Positions 36,416-49,251 of a stretch of 64,000 bases of DNA are shown here, piece by piece (the stretch's first letter is position 1; every line of letters begins with the position of its first letter). Origin of the DNA: Zetaproteobacteria bacterium CG06_land_8_20_14_3_00_59_53 (lineage in GTDB: Bacteria; Pseudomonadota; Zetaproteobacteria; Mariprofundales; Mariprofundaceae); NCBI GenBank assembly GCA_002779605.1, contig PEWE01000012.1:62001-126000 (forward strand), read 5' to 3'. A program made the position numbers and the translations under genes. The notes below the pieces were generated by a model. It saw nothing but the letters and a program-made list of their open reading frames with translations. It did no database searches and was not told where the DNA came from.

Positions 36416-37975
36416 TCAGCGATAGGAATTTTTCTCACCGCTCGCCGCCCGCACCACAAGCGGAATATCCAGCCGGACCCATGTGCCCGAACCTGCCTTT
36501 GATACAAGCTGCATCGAACCGCCCATCAGCTCGACGCGCTCGCGCATGCCAGTCAGGCCGAAGCCGTCGTAGTTCTCTTGCGGATCAAAGCCTTCTCCAT
36601 CATCTTCAATCAGGCAATGGATCCGCCCTTCGCGCAGGCTCAGATGCACTCGAACATGCGCGGCATCCGCATGCTGCATGATGTTCCATACTGCCTCATG
36701 GATGACGCGATAAAGCCGCACTGCCGTTTCATCATCCAGCTTGTCCACATCCGCATCAATCTCGCTTTCCAGCTCAAGCCCGGCGCTCGAACGGATTTCA
36801 TCCAGCAGGCTGAGCAGCGCCCCCTTCAACCCTATTGCATCGATATGCGGCGGTCGGAGTAAACGCAGCTGTCCGCGCAGAGCCTCGATCACCTGCTGGA
36901 GATGCTTTTGCTCGGTACGGATCGACTTGGAGGCCTCGCAGCCATCCTGTTCACATATCTCGGCCAGCACATTCAGCCGCATCTGCAGACTGGCAAGCAC
37001 CTGTCCGACCTCATCGTGCAGCACCCTGGCCAGCGAGCGACGCTCATCCTCATTCACCCTGATCAAGCGCTTCGACAGGCCTTTGACTTCGACAAGCAGG
37101 CGCTGTCGTTCATTATCCGCCAACAGGGAATTGCGCCGGCTGATCGCTATGGCGATCAGCATCAGGGTTGTCATCAGGCCGAGCACACCCCACAACACCC
37201 ATGCCTGCTCTGCATCCCGCTGCAGATAAGCGTCGGACCATGCCGGCGGCAGATGCTCACTGAACTGCCAGATAATATCGCGCTGCGCGGCCACCAGCGG
37301 CAGCCAGCTGACTGGCCGGACATCCCGCTGCAGGTTGAGTCCTGACGAATATCGCGCTGAATCATCGTCCTTGAGCACCTCGACAGCCTCGTTGCGGAGA
37401 ACATACACATACCCGGGATCGACGCGTCTCTGCGAATCATGCGACGGCAGTCGCGACAGGCTGTTCAGCCAGAACAGACTGCGGGCATTCAGGAACAACA
37501 CCATCAAACCGACCGGCCTTCCGCCATCCTCACCGCCGACCTGCATCGAGATACGCAGCAGGGGGAGAAGGAGAGACGAGCCATCGTGCACCTGCTCAGG
37601 CACGCTCAAAGCCTCAACAAACACCTGCCCGGCAGGCATGACGCTGGCGGCCAGATAGCATACAGAATTCGCCCGCGACACCAGTTCCTCCTGCGACACG
37701 AACCGCGCCCTGCCGTCGGCCATCGTCAGCCGTACGCGCTCCATGCCCGAGGCATCCAGCAGCCGGAAATCGACAATATGCGAAAGAATGGGGGCAAACG
37801 CTGTACTGAGACTATCTCTCGAATCCATCTGCGTACCTGATATGACAAGCGCCTTGATGGCCTGCGACTGCGAGAGTGCACGCAGCAGCGCTGTGACATG
37901 ATTCAGTTCGTTGGCGACATGATATTCGATGGCCTCGAGGTGATGCGCCACCTCGACCTGCATGTCGCTGACCAC
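36416..37975 (-). CDS. HisKA_3-type sensor histidine kinase, N-terminally interrupted
   Basis: The 519-residue open frame starts with GTG at 37975. Residues 1-255 form an extracytoplasmic-looking sensor region, 258-280 a membrane helix (VLWGVLGLMTTLMLIAIAIS), then a dimerisation helix with His320 (RVLHDEVGQVLASL) and an ATPase domain (IEDDGEGFDPQENYDGFGLT). A sensor region outside the membrane needs a preceding membrane helix. That helix is encoded in the same frame immediately upstream (37979-38140) but is separated by a TGA at 37979-37981. As sequenced, the kinase may lack its first helix, be restarted at GTG, or be a recent pseudogene. It pairs by position with the 35701-36339 regulator. 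Confidence 0.8.
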   Translation of the reverse strand: MVSDMQVEVAHHLEAIEYHVANELNHVTALLRALSQSQAIKALVISGTQMDSRDSLSTAFAPILSHIVDFRLLDASGMERVRLTMADGRARFVSQEELVSRANSVCYLAASVMPAGQVFVEALSVPEQVHDGSSLLLPLLRISMQVGGEDGGRPVGLMVLFLNARSLFWLNSLSRLPSHDSQRRVDPGYVYVLRNEAVEVLKDDDSARYSSGLNLQRDVRPVSWLPLVAAQRDIIWQFSEHLPPAWSDAYLQRDAEQAWVLWGVLGLMTTLMLIAIAISRRNSLLADNERQRLLVEVKGLSKRLIRVNEDERRSLARVLHDEVGQVLASLQMRLNVLAEICEQDGCEASKSIRTEQKHLQQVIEALRGQLRLLRPPHIDAIGLKGALLSLLDEIRSSAGLELESEIDADVDKLDDETAVRLYRVIHEAVWNIMQHADAAHVRVHLSLREGRIHCLIEDDGEGFDPQENYDGFGLTGMRERVELMGGSMQLVSKAGSGTWVRLDIPLVVRAASGEKNSYR

Positions 37976-37978
37976 GAT

Positions 37979-38140
37979 TCATTCCTGCGTGTGATACCAG
38001 TGATACATGATCAGGCCCCAACCGGCGACCAGCAGCACTCCCAGCGCGACAAGCATCAGCCGCATCAGCGTGATTCTTTCGTGGAGGTTCCGCCTGTTCC
38101 GCATGCTCGACAGTGTAGGAAAGTATTGCGGTTTTTGCAT
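37979..38140 (-). pseudogene. Detached N-terminal membrane segment of the kinase gene
   Basis: ATG 38140 opens a 53-codon frame ending in TGA at 37979-37981. It contains basic residues then a clear membrane helix (LMLVALGVLLVAGWGLIMY). It is in the same frame as the kinase that restarts six bases later at GTG 37975. A single change of the TGA (for example from CGA or TGG) would join them into a standard two-helix sensor kinase of about 573 residues. This is either a nonsense mutation, a sequence error or a two-part gene. Confidence 0.7.
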
Positions 38141-38234
38141 ACAGTCTCTTCACATGCCCCTTCATCTTCGCCAATCAGACATGCCGTGCTAGAGTTCAGC
38201 AAAACCAAACATCTCCGGACTACAGGAATTAACC

Positions 38235-41944
<3,710 letters not shown>

Positions 41945-41945
<1 letters not shown>

Positions 41946-43444
41946 TGTCCGCTGAACGGCTCGACATTGCAGCCTTGATGCAACAGTCCGGCGTCGGCTT
42001 CGGCACCAGCGGGGCGCGCGGACTGGCAACCGACATGACCGACCGCGTCTGCTATGCCTATACCGCAGCCTTTCTCGACTGGCTGAAAGAGGCCGGGCTG
42101 CTGTCGGGCGACAAGCGGGTCGCCATCGCCGGCGATTTCCGGCCGAGCTCACCGCGCATCATGGCGGCGGTCGGCATGGCGGTACGCAATGCAGGCCTTG
42201 AACCGGTCAACTGTGGCTTCATCCCCACACCTGCTGTCGCGCTGTATGGTCTTACGCATGGCATCCCGGCCATCATGGTGACCGGCAGCCATATCCCTGA
42301 CGACCGCAACGGCATCAAGTTCTACAAGCCTGCAGGCGAGATCCTCAAGGACGATGAACAGGCCATGACCGCGCGCAGCATCCAGGTGCCGGCAGGACTG
42401 TTCGATGCCGCAGGCATGCTACGGGAAGATTCTCCCCTGCCCGCTGCCGACCCTTCGGCACAGGCCGGCTACATCCGCCGCTACGTCGGGTTCCTTCCGG
42501 CACACTGCCTCAGAGGCAGGCGCATCGGGGTGTATCAGCATTCAAGTGTGGCGCGCGATATCCTAGCCGATGTATGCATCACACTCGGCGCGGAAGTGAG
42601 CTGCCTCGGTCGCTCGGAGCAATTCATCCCTGTGGACACCGAAGCCATCCGTCCCAAGGACGTTGAATTGGCTGCGGCATGGAGCAGGGAATTCGGTTTC
42701 GATTGCATCGTATCCGCCGATGGTGATGGCGACCGGCCACTGGTTTCCGACGAACATGGCAACTGGCTCAGAGGTGATGTCGCGGGCATCCTGACCGCCC
42801 GCTATCTGGGTGCCGGACACATCGCCACACCGGTGAGCTGCAACAGTGCGGTGGAGAAATGCGGCTGGTTTGCAGAGGTGAAACGCACCCGCATCGGCTC
42901 GCCTTTCGTCATCGAAACCATGCAGCAGATGCAGGCTGGCGGCGCTCATGGCATCGTCGGCTACGAAGCCAACGGCGGCTTTCTGACCGGCGGCGATATC
43001 ACACTGCACGGCAACACCCTCGCCGCACTCCCCACGCGAGACGCCCTGATCGTCCCGCTGGCGATTCTTCTTCTCGCGAGCGAATCGGAGACCACCATTT
43101 CCGGCCTGCTGGCATCGCTGCCGCAACGCTTCACGGCCAGTGATCGCATCAAGAACTTCCCCACAGAACTGTCGCGGCAGAAGCTTGCCCCGCTGCATGC
43201 AGGTGATGCCTCCGCCAACGCAGCTGCTGCCGAAGCACTGCTTGGCGGATTGTTCGGCAAGGTGGTTTCCGTGGATGCCACCGACGGCATCCGTGTGAGC
43301 TTTGCCTCGGATGAAGTGGTGCATCTTCGCCCGTCCGGCAATGCGCCTGAATTGCGCTGCTACACGGAAGCAGCCAGTGAGGCGCGCGCCGTGGCAATGA
43401 ACAAAGCCGGGATCGAGCTTCTGGCAAGCTGGAAGGTCAGTTGA
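41945..43444 (+). CDS. Phosphohexomutase (phosphomannomutase/phosphoglucomutase family)
   Basis: This 499-residue alpha-D-phosphohexomutase has a GFGTSGARG start motif, the active-site serine loop VTGSHIPDDRNGIKFY (TASHNP in most family members), the metal loop SADGDGDRP, the sugar-binding loop GYEANGGFL and the phosphate-binding PSGNAPELRCY. It may feed GDP-mannose or UDP-glucose synthesis for the surface glycan. The TGSHIP change in the serine loop is a mild divergence, so the substrate is uncertain. It is coupled to metH by a one-base overlap. Confidence 0.88.
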
Positions 43445-43448
43445 ACGC

Positions 43449-44132
43449 ATGATCCCGTTCCTCGAAATCGACAGGGCTGACGATCACGGAGGCATCATGC
43501 GCCTGTATCAACGCGGCAGCGAATGGTCCATCCGCGTGGATAAGCAGGGTGAACTGATGAACAGCCGCGCACACAATTCCGAAGAGGTACTGGCGGTGCT
43601 GGCCTGCAAACTGATTGCAGGCAGGAAAGCCCCGCATCTGCTGATCGGTGGCCTGGGCATGGGTTTCACGCTGCGCGCCGCTCTCGATAACGCATCTCAG
43701 GATGCCAGCATCACGGTGTCCGAACTGGTGCCTGCCGTGGTACGCTGGAATCGCGAACACCTGGGTGAACTGGCCGGTTTCCCGCTGAACGATCCGCGCG
43801 TCAAAGTGCTGGAACAGGATGTCGGCAAGGTCATGCTGGAGCATGAAGAAGGCTTCGACGCCATCATGCTGGATGTGGACAACGGTCCTGATGCCTTCAC
43901 CCGCGAGGACAACGACTCGCTGTACGGCTATCCCGGACTGACCAATGCCTACGATGCGCTCAAGCCCGGTGGCATCCTCACCGTCTGGTCGGCTGCCCCG
44001 GACCGCTCATTCGCGCAACGCCTGATGAAGGTCGGCTTCGAGGTCGAAGAGAAGCGTGTGCATGCGGTTGCCAATCAAAGCGGCGGCAAGCACACCATCT
44101 GGGTAGGCACCCGCCCCTGCTTTAATTCCTGA
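43449..44132 (+). CDS. Spermidine synthase-like methyltransferase-fold protein
   Basis: This 227-residue protein has the SpeE-type Rossmann core: LLIGGLGMGFTLRAAL (motif I), TVSELVPAVVRWN and IMLDVDNGPDAFT. True spermidine synthases contain a longer N-terminal beta domain and a D-x-x-D catalytic pair; here the N-terminal part is short and the aminopropyl-transfer residues are not obvious. It is therefore a family member of unknown reaction. It follows the mutase gene by four bases. Confidence 0.75.
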   Translation: MIPFLEIDRADDHGGIMRLYQRGSEWSIRVDKQGELMNSRAHNSEEVLAVLACKLIAGRKAPHLLIGGLGMGFTLRAALDNASQDASITVSELVPAVVRWNREHLGELAGFPLNDPRVKVLEQDVGKVMLEHEEGFDAIMLDVDNGPDAFTREDNDSLYGYPGLTNAYDALKPGGILTVWSAAPDRSFAQRLMKVGFEVEEKRVHAVANQSGGKHTIWVGTRPCFNS

Positions 44133-44159
44133 ACCGGCCAGCGCCTAAACCCGCAACAT

Positions 44160-46193
44160 CTATACAATCAATCCCACAATCAGCAGCGCCACGATGTTCA
44201 CGATCTTGATCATCGGATTCACTGCAGGCCCTGCCGTATCCTTGTAGGGATCGCCCACCGTATCACCGGTGACCGAGGCCTTGTGCGCCTCGCTGCCCTT
44301 GCCGCCGTTGTGCCCATCCTCGATATACTTCTTGGCATTGTCCCAGGCACCGCCGCCGACGGTCATCGAGATCGCCACGAAGATACCGGTGATGATACTG
44401 CCCACCAACAGCCCCCCCAACGCCTTCGGACCGAACATGAAGCCCACGGCGATGGGCACCAGCACCGGAATCAGCGATGGCAGAATCATCTCTTTCAGTG
44501 CGCAGCGGGTGAGGATATCCACGGCCTGAGAATAGTCCGGCCTGGCGGTCTTCTGCATGATGCCGGGAATCTCCCTGAACTGCCGGCGCACCTCGATGAC
44601 GATGCTCTGCGCCGCCTTGCCGACCGCCTCCATGGCCAGCGCGCTGAACAGATAGGGCAGCAGGCCGCCGATGAACAGACCGATGATCACCTCATGATCG
44701 GAAAGGTCGAAGCGCACCTCGCCGATATAATTGGAAAGCTCATGGGCATAGTCCTGAAACAGCACGAGTGCTGCCAGACCGGCAGAGCCGATGGCATAAC
44801 CCTTGGTGACCGCCTTTGTGGTATTGCCCACGGCATCCAGCGGATCGGTCACTGCTCGCACCTCGGCTGGCAACTCGGCCATCTCGGCGATACCGCCTGC
44901 GTTGTCGGTGATAGGCCCATAGGCATCGAGTGCCACGATCATGCCGGCCATGGACAGCATGGAGGTGGCGGCGATGGCGATGCCATACAGACCGGCCAGT
45001 TCGAAGGCCGACCATATGCTGAAGCACACCACCAATACCGGAAGCGCGGTGGATTTCATGGACAACCCCAATCCGGCGATCACATTGGTCGCATGTCCGG
45101 CTTCCGAGGCCATGGCGATCTTCTGCACCGGTGAGAAAAGCCGACTGGTGTAGTATTCAGTGATCACCACCAGCGCCGCTGTCAGCGCAAGACCCACCAG
45201 CGTTGCCGCATATAAGGCCATTACCGAATACTTGCCGTTACCGCCCATCATCCAGGCGGTGATGGGCAGGAAAAGAGCCGCCGAGATCAGCCCTGAAACA
45301 ATCAGGCCGCGATACAGCGCCTTCATCACCTTGCCGTCCGGCCCGATCTTCACGAAGCGGATACCGACGATGGTACCCACGATGGATGCACCGCCCAGCA
45401 GCAGCGGATAGACCATCGAGTTGGCGTATCCCGAGAAGGTGAGGGCTGCCAGCAGCATGGTGGCGATCATGGTCACGGCGTATGTCTCGAACAGATCCGC
45501 AGCCATGCCCGCACAGTCACCGACATTATCGCCGACATTATCCGCGATCACCGCCGGATTGCGCGGATCGTCCTCGGGAATGCCCGCCTCCACCTTGCCG
45601 ACCAGATCGGCACCCACATCCGCACCCTTGGTGAATATACCGCCACCCACGCGGGCGAACACTGAGATAAGCGAAGCGCCGAAGGCAAGGCCGATCAGCG
45701 GCTGCAACAAATGCGAGGGCTCACCCGAGCCGAACATCAGTAATGCCGCGAAAAACAGCACCACGCCGAGCAGGCCCAGCCCCACGACCATCAGGCCGGT
45801 GACCGCCCCCCCGCGGAAAGCCACCTGCATGGCCGCATCGCGCCCGTTGACGGCTGCTGCCGCCGTGCGCACATTGGCCTTCACCGAGATATTCATACCG
45901 ATGAATCCGGCCGCTGCGGAAAGTGCCGCGCCGAGGGCGAAGCCCGCAGCCGTGCCCAACCCGATGAACATCAGAAGCAACAGGGTGAAGACGATGCCGA
46001 CATAGAGGATCGTGCGGTACTGCCGCCTCAGATAAGCGCGCGCGCCGACCTCGATGACCCCGGCGATCTCCTGCATGCGTTCGTTGCCTGCATCATGATC
46101 CATCACCCAGCCGATCGACTGACGTGCATAGAAAACAGCCCCGGCACCGCAGGCGACGCTGATTACCATGGCCAGAACAGATATATTTTCCAT
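44160..46193 (-). CDS. hppA: Proton-translocating membrane pyrophosphatase, K+-independent type
   Basis: This 677-residue integral membrane enzyme couples pyrophosphate hydrolysis to proton pumping. The catalytic region reads [20 protein letters not shown] and is followed by [12 protein letters not shown]. The subtype marker reads [10 protein letters not shown] with Lys460 and Thr463, which characterise K+-independent H+-pumping enzymes (K+-dependent ones have Ala at these positions). It may save energy from biosynthetic pyrophosphate. It converges on the spermidine-synthase-like gene and is divergent from the EamA transporter. Confidence 0.95.
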   Translation of the reverse strand: MENISVLAMVISVACGAGAVFYARQSIGWVMDHDAGNERMQEIAGVIEVGARAYLRRQYRTILYVGIVFTLLLLMFIGLGTAAGFALGAALSAAAGFIGMNISVKANVRTAAAAVNGRDAAMQVAFRGGAVTGLMVVGLGLLGVVLFFAALLMFGSGEPSHLLQPLIGLAFGASLISVFARVGGGIFTKGADVGADLVGKVEAGIPEDDPRNPAVIADNVGDNVGDCAGMAADLFETYAVTMIATMLLAALTFSGYANSMVYPLLLGGASIVGTIVGIRFVKIGPDGKVMKALYRGLIVSGLISAALFLPITAWMMGGNGKYSVMALYAATLVGLALTAALVVITEYYTSRLFSPVQKIAMASEAGHATNVIAGLGLSMKSTALPVLVVCFSIWSAFELAGLYGIAIAATSMLSMAGMIVALDAYGPITDNAGGIAEMAELPAEVRAVTDPLDAVGNTTKAVTKGYAIGSAGLAALVLFQDYAHELSNYIGEVRFDLSDHEVIIGLFIGGLLPYLFSALAMEAVGKAAQSIVIEVRRQFREIPGIMQKTARPDYSQAVDILTRCALKEMILPSLIPVLVPIAVGFMFGPKALGGLLVGSIITGIFVAISMTVGGGAWDNAKKYIEDGHNGGKGSEAHKASVTGDTVGDPYKDTAGPAVNPMIKIVNIVALLIVGLIV

Positions 46194-46579
46194 GATGAAT
46201 AGACTCCTTGATGGTCGCGGGTGCTTATAGGTTACACCCGCAGGGAAATCCGTTTAACCCCCCAATTTAGCTCAGGCTTTGCCCCTCCAGATAAAGCCGG
46301 AATGCCACAGCCCCGCACTCCCGCGATTGACAACACCGTGCTTCGACCCATGCTTCGTCGCCATGTACACACCGATCTCCCGCATCAAGGTTTGCCCGAC
46401 CGGCTGGCTAGTCGCCCTCCGAATGCACGCCCGTGCGCCGGAGTTCTCTGTCTGAAGTAACACGACAGAAGGTTCAATCACCAGCGGCCATGGGTTCCAA
46501 GCGATCCATGGCCGTTTTTTTTGCCCCCCGTTCAAAGCGTTCAAAGCAGATTCACAACACATCACACAAGGAGAAAACC
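46194..46579 (+). other. 386-base region without a supported protein gene
   Basis: Between divergent hppA and the EamA gene. Several frames are open in this stretch but none shows recognised motifs, ribosome-binding sites or codon bias. The only structured element is a terminator-like hairpin on the plus strand at 46485-46522, 58 bases before the EamA start. A short untranslated RNA or a leader attenuator is possible; it otherwise holds the two divergent promoters. Confidence 0.5.
46485..46522 (+). terminator. Terminator-like hairpin upstream of the EamA gene
   Basis: CGGCCATGG (46485-46493) and CCATGGCCG (46506-46514) are perfect nine-base arms around a 12-base loop, followed by eight T. 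No annotated plus-strand gene precedes it, so it may end a small RNA or attenuate the downstream transporter. Confidence 0.7.
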
Positions 46580-47473
46580 GTGTCTGTCCCATTATCGTTT
46601 GCCGGACTGATTCTCATCTGGAGTACCACCCCGCTGGCCATCCTGTGGAGCAGCGAGGGTGTGGGCTACCTGTTCGGCATCACCAGCCGCATGGCTGTCG
46701 GCTGTGTGGTCGGACTGCTGCTGGTCGCCCTGCTGGGCATCGGCATGCGCTGGAACAATCGTGCGCTGGCGGCCTATCTGGCCGGCGGCTTGGGCGTCTA
46801 TGGGGCCATGCTGTGCACCTACTGGGCCGCACAGTTCATTCCGAGCGGCTGGATCTCGCTGATCTTCGGCCTCTCACCGGTGATGACCGCGCTGATGGCC
46901 ATGCTGTGGCTGCAAGGAGATAGCATGAACGGCAGGAAGTTCGCCGGCATGGGACTCGGCCTGCTGGGGCTGGCTGCGATTTTCGGTAGCAGCCTGAGCA
47001 TGGATATGCATGCCGCCCTCGGCGTGCTCGCCATGCTGCTGGCAGTGGGCATCTATTCGGCCAGCACCGTGTGGGTGAAACGTATCCGTGCATCCCTGCC
47101 GCCGCTGGTGATGAGCAGCGGCACATTGCTGGTGGCGACACCCTTGTTCATGCTGAGCATGGCGTTGCTCGCACCGGCACTGCCTCAGCACATCGAGCCG
47201 CGTACGCTCGGGGCCATCGGCTATCTGGCGGTGTTCGGTTCGGTGCTGGGCTTTTCGCTGTTCTATTATGTGCTGCACCATGTCGATGCCACACGGGTGG
47301 CGCTGATCACGCTGGTCACGCCGGTGCTCGCGCTGGCTGCGGGACACTGGCTGAACAGCGAGCCGCTGGGCATGGATGTGCTGCTGGGATCGGCTCTGAT
47401 CCTTTCGGGGCTGGCCCTGTTCGAACTGGATATGGGGAGTATGCGCAGGTTCAGAGCCGCCTCGCGTCCATGA
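46580..47473 (+). CDS. EamA/DMT-family membrane transporter
   Basis: This 297-residue inner-membrane protein has about ten hydrophobic helices arranged as two EamA repeats, each ending in a P-x-x-x-x-L-like helix (LIFGLSPVMTALMAMLWL; ALITLVTPVLALAAGHWL). The start is GTG 46580, six bases after AAGGAG. The frame is open to 46433 through the terminator hairpin, which is not plausible as coding. The exported metabolite is unknown. A strong bidirectional terminator follows. Confidence 0.88.
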   Translation: MSVPLSFAGLILIWSTTPLAILWSSEGVGYLFGITSRMAVGCVVGLLLVALLGIGMRWNNRALAAYLAGGLGVYGAMLCTYWAAQFIPSGWISLIFGLSPVMTALMAMLWLQGDSMNGRKFAGMGLGLLGLAAIFGSSLSMDMHAALGVLAMLLAVGIYSASTVWVKRIRASLPPLVMSSGTLLVATPLFMLSMALLAPALPQHIEPRTLGAIGYLAVFGSVLGFSLFYYVLHHVDATRVALITLVTPVLALAAGHWLNSEPLGMDVLLGSALILSGLALFELDMGSMRRFRAASRP

Positions 47474-47489
47474 ACCGCAGGCATCAACA

Positions 47490-47522
47490 AAAAACCCCGG
47501 GGATCACCCCGGGGTTTTTATT
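47490..47522 (+). terminator. Bidirectional Rho-independent terminator
   Basis: ACCCCGGGG and CCCCGGGGT arms around ATCA, with A-tract on the left and T-tract on the right. It ends the EamA gene on plus and the AsmA-like gene (stop 47539) on minus. Confidence 0.92.
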
Positions 47523-47538
47523 TGTCAGCAGAGAGCGA

Positions 47539-48339
47539 TTACTTGCCCATCAGGCCTTTTAGCGCACCGCCTATCTGATCCCCGCTGCCTCCTGCCGCGC
47601 CGCCGAGCTTGTCCAGCGCGCCTTTCTGCAGGTTCTGCTTCAACTCATCCACGGATTTACCCAGATACTGCTGCACTCCGGCCCCCATCACAGCTCCCTT
47701 CACATTCTTCAGCATGGCATCGGAAAGCAGTTGTGCCACCTCAAGCGCCGTCGCGCCGCCGCTCTTCTTACCGATATCGGTCAGCTCGATACGCGGCAGT
47801 CTCACGCTCTGCTGTTTGTCGCCGAGGGCCGCGATGCGCATGCCTGCTTGACCGCCCTCAACCACCAGCCTGCGGATGACCATTTTCATCTCTTCGCCGC
47901 CGGCCGGCTTTTCGGCCTTGGCCTCGGAGGACGAGGCCGGCATGGAGGCCTGCAGATTGCGCTTCAGCGCATCCACATTGGAAGCACCCGATTTGTCGAT
48001 CTCATAGAACACCTGCGGTGCGCTGATCACCAGTTCGTCGATCACGATCGGATTTCCGGTCAGCGATTTGGTGTCGATCTTCGTGCGGATCGCCCCCAGT
48101 TGAAAGATATTCGCATCCGTGAATCCCTTCGGGTTGCCCACATTCAGGCCGCTGATGGAGCCCGCCCCGTCCTGCAGGTTGATCTTCACATCGGCCACAC
48201 TGACCTGGGTCTGCGTCGCCTTGCTGCCGTAGGTCTCAATGGCCGTCTTGATGATGCCGTCCAGATTCGAGCCGACATACAGCACCGCGCCGACAACAAT
48301 CAGCAGCAATACCGCCACACCGATCAATACTTTCTTCAT
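47539..48339 (-). CDS. AsmA-like single-helix anchored periplasmic protein
   Basis: This protein of about 266 residues has an N-terminal membrane anchor (VLIGVAVLLLIVVGAVLYV) and a long beta-rich periplasmic region with AsmA-type pattern (SVADVKINLQDGAGSISGLN, GNPKGFTDANIF, and PIVIDELVISAPQVFYEI). AsmA-like proteins are implicated in moving lipids between membranes or assembling the outer membrane. The ATG at 48339 has a good AAGGAGG ribosome-binding site. The C-terminal portion is helical and low in complexity (GGAAGGSGDQIGGALK). Confidence 0.75.
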   Translation of the reverse strand: MKKVLIGVAVLLLIVVGAVLYVGSNLDGIIKTAIETYGSKATQTQVSVADVKINLQDGAGSISGLNVGNPKGFTDANIFQLGAIRTKIDTKSLTGNPIVIDELVISAPQVFYEIDKSGASNVDALKRNLQASMPASSSEAKAEKPAGGEEMKMVIRRLVVEGGQAGMRIAALGDKQQSVRLPRIELTDIGKKSGGATALEVAQLLSDAMLKNVKGAVMGAGVQQYLGKSVDELKQNLQKGALDKLGGAAGGSGDQIGGALKGLMGK

Positions 48340-48425
48340 AACCTTCCTCCTTGGAAATATCAGGATCCAGGACCACTGTAGCAAGCCGGATTCAACTTCG
48401 CACCCCCGGCCCCGATAAGTGGATT

Positions 48426-49004
48426 ATGAACGCCCAGCAATTATATACCGCGCCGACACAGGAGGCCCTGTTCCAGGATCTGGTTCTGGAAGCCGAGCAC
48501 GATGCGCATATCGAGCTGCCCCACGAGCTCGAAGCCCATCTGGTCTATCTGATGATCCGCTATCTGCACGGCAGCATGCGCTTGAACGGTGCCATCGCCC
48601 TGCAATTCATGGAGGCCGCCGGAAAACGCGGCACAGCCCGAATCGAGGCTCTCAATGACACCGGCGATGTCTGTCTGCTGCTGGCAGGGCTGTTTCCCGA
48701 ACAGGCACGTCACCGCATGGTGAGCGCCGGTTACTTCGCACGCATCGGCTGCGATTGCTACCGCTTTCTGGCAGGCGCCACCATGGCCACCCGTGCGGAG
48801 ATGTATCAGCACCTGTGCGACGGCTTCGGCGACATGCTCGGCGTGTTGCGCACCATGCATCACTACGACTGCCACGAATGGGACAACAGCATGATGGATG
48901 CCTACGACCTGTGGCAGCAGACCGCCTGCCCGACGGCCTTCGCCGAACTGTGCGCCGCACATGGCAGCACTCCGATGCGTCAGGAGCAACAGTACATTCT
49001 GTAA
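48426..49004 (+). CDS. Hypothetical protein, Cys/His-containing
   Basis: I do not recognise this 192-residue protein. It is soluble and mainly helical by composition, with no signal peptide. It contains the conserved-looking segments LVYLMIRYLHGSMRLNGAIA and GDVCLLLAGLFPEQARHRMV, and a Cys/His-rich stretch near the C-terminus (MHHYDCHEWDNSMMDAYDL). The starting ATG at 48426 follows no strong ribosome-binding site. It is divergent from the AsmA-like gene and next to the small lipoprotein gene. No function is proposed. Confidence 0.65.
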   Translation: MNAQQLYTAPTQEALFQDLVLEAEHDAHIELPHELEAHLVYLMIRYLHGSMRLNGAIALQFMEAAGKRGTARIEALNDTGDVCLLLAGLFPEQARHRMVSAGYFARIGCDCYRFLAGATMATRAEMYQHLCDGFGDMLGVLRTMHHYDCHEWDNSMMDAYDLWQQTACPTAFAELCAAHGSTPMRQEQQYIL

Positions 49005-49065
49005 ATCCCCGACCACATTGCGTGCACGCTTGTTCCGGTCCGTAGCAAGCGCCAGCATGTCCGGC

Positions 49066-49251
49066 ATGTCATATCGTCCACCCATGAACCTTGCCCTCTG
49101 CGCCCTGCTGCTCGTCGCCTGCGGCGAATCCGTGCAGCCGCAGAAAACCGATGCTGTGCGGGCCAAGCCCTATGAGAAAAACGCCATGGATACGGTCGGC
49201 GTGGCGGGCGGGGACGAACAGGTTTCCCCGTTCGGCAAGCCTGCCCATTAG
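49066..49251 (+). CDS. Small lipoprotein
   Basis: A frame of about 61 residues with hydrophobic LALCALLLVACGE, a lipobox-like LVAC, and a short polar remainder ending at TAG 49249-49251. ATG codons at 49057, 49066 and 49084 are all possible; 49066 gives an Arg-containing n-region. Its end overlaps that of the nucleotidyltransferase gene by four bases, convergently. The function is unknown. Confidence 0.55.
   Translation: MSYRPPMNLALCALLLVACGESVQPQKTDAVRAKPYEKNAMDTVGVAGGDEQVSPFGKPAH

Noticed and set aside
38141-38234. Cobalamin or SAM riboswitch in front of metH
   Set aside because: Only 94 bases lie between the kinase fragment and the GTG start, too short for a cobalamin riboswitch, and no SAM-switch motifs are visible.
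46272-46592. 106-codon minus frame upstream of the EamA gene
   Set aside because: It runs through the terminator hairpin, has no recognisable motif and no ribosome-binding site. It was considered as a remnant gene but nothing supports it.
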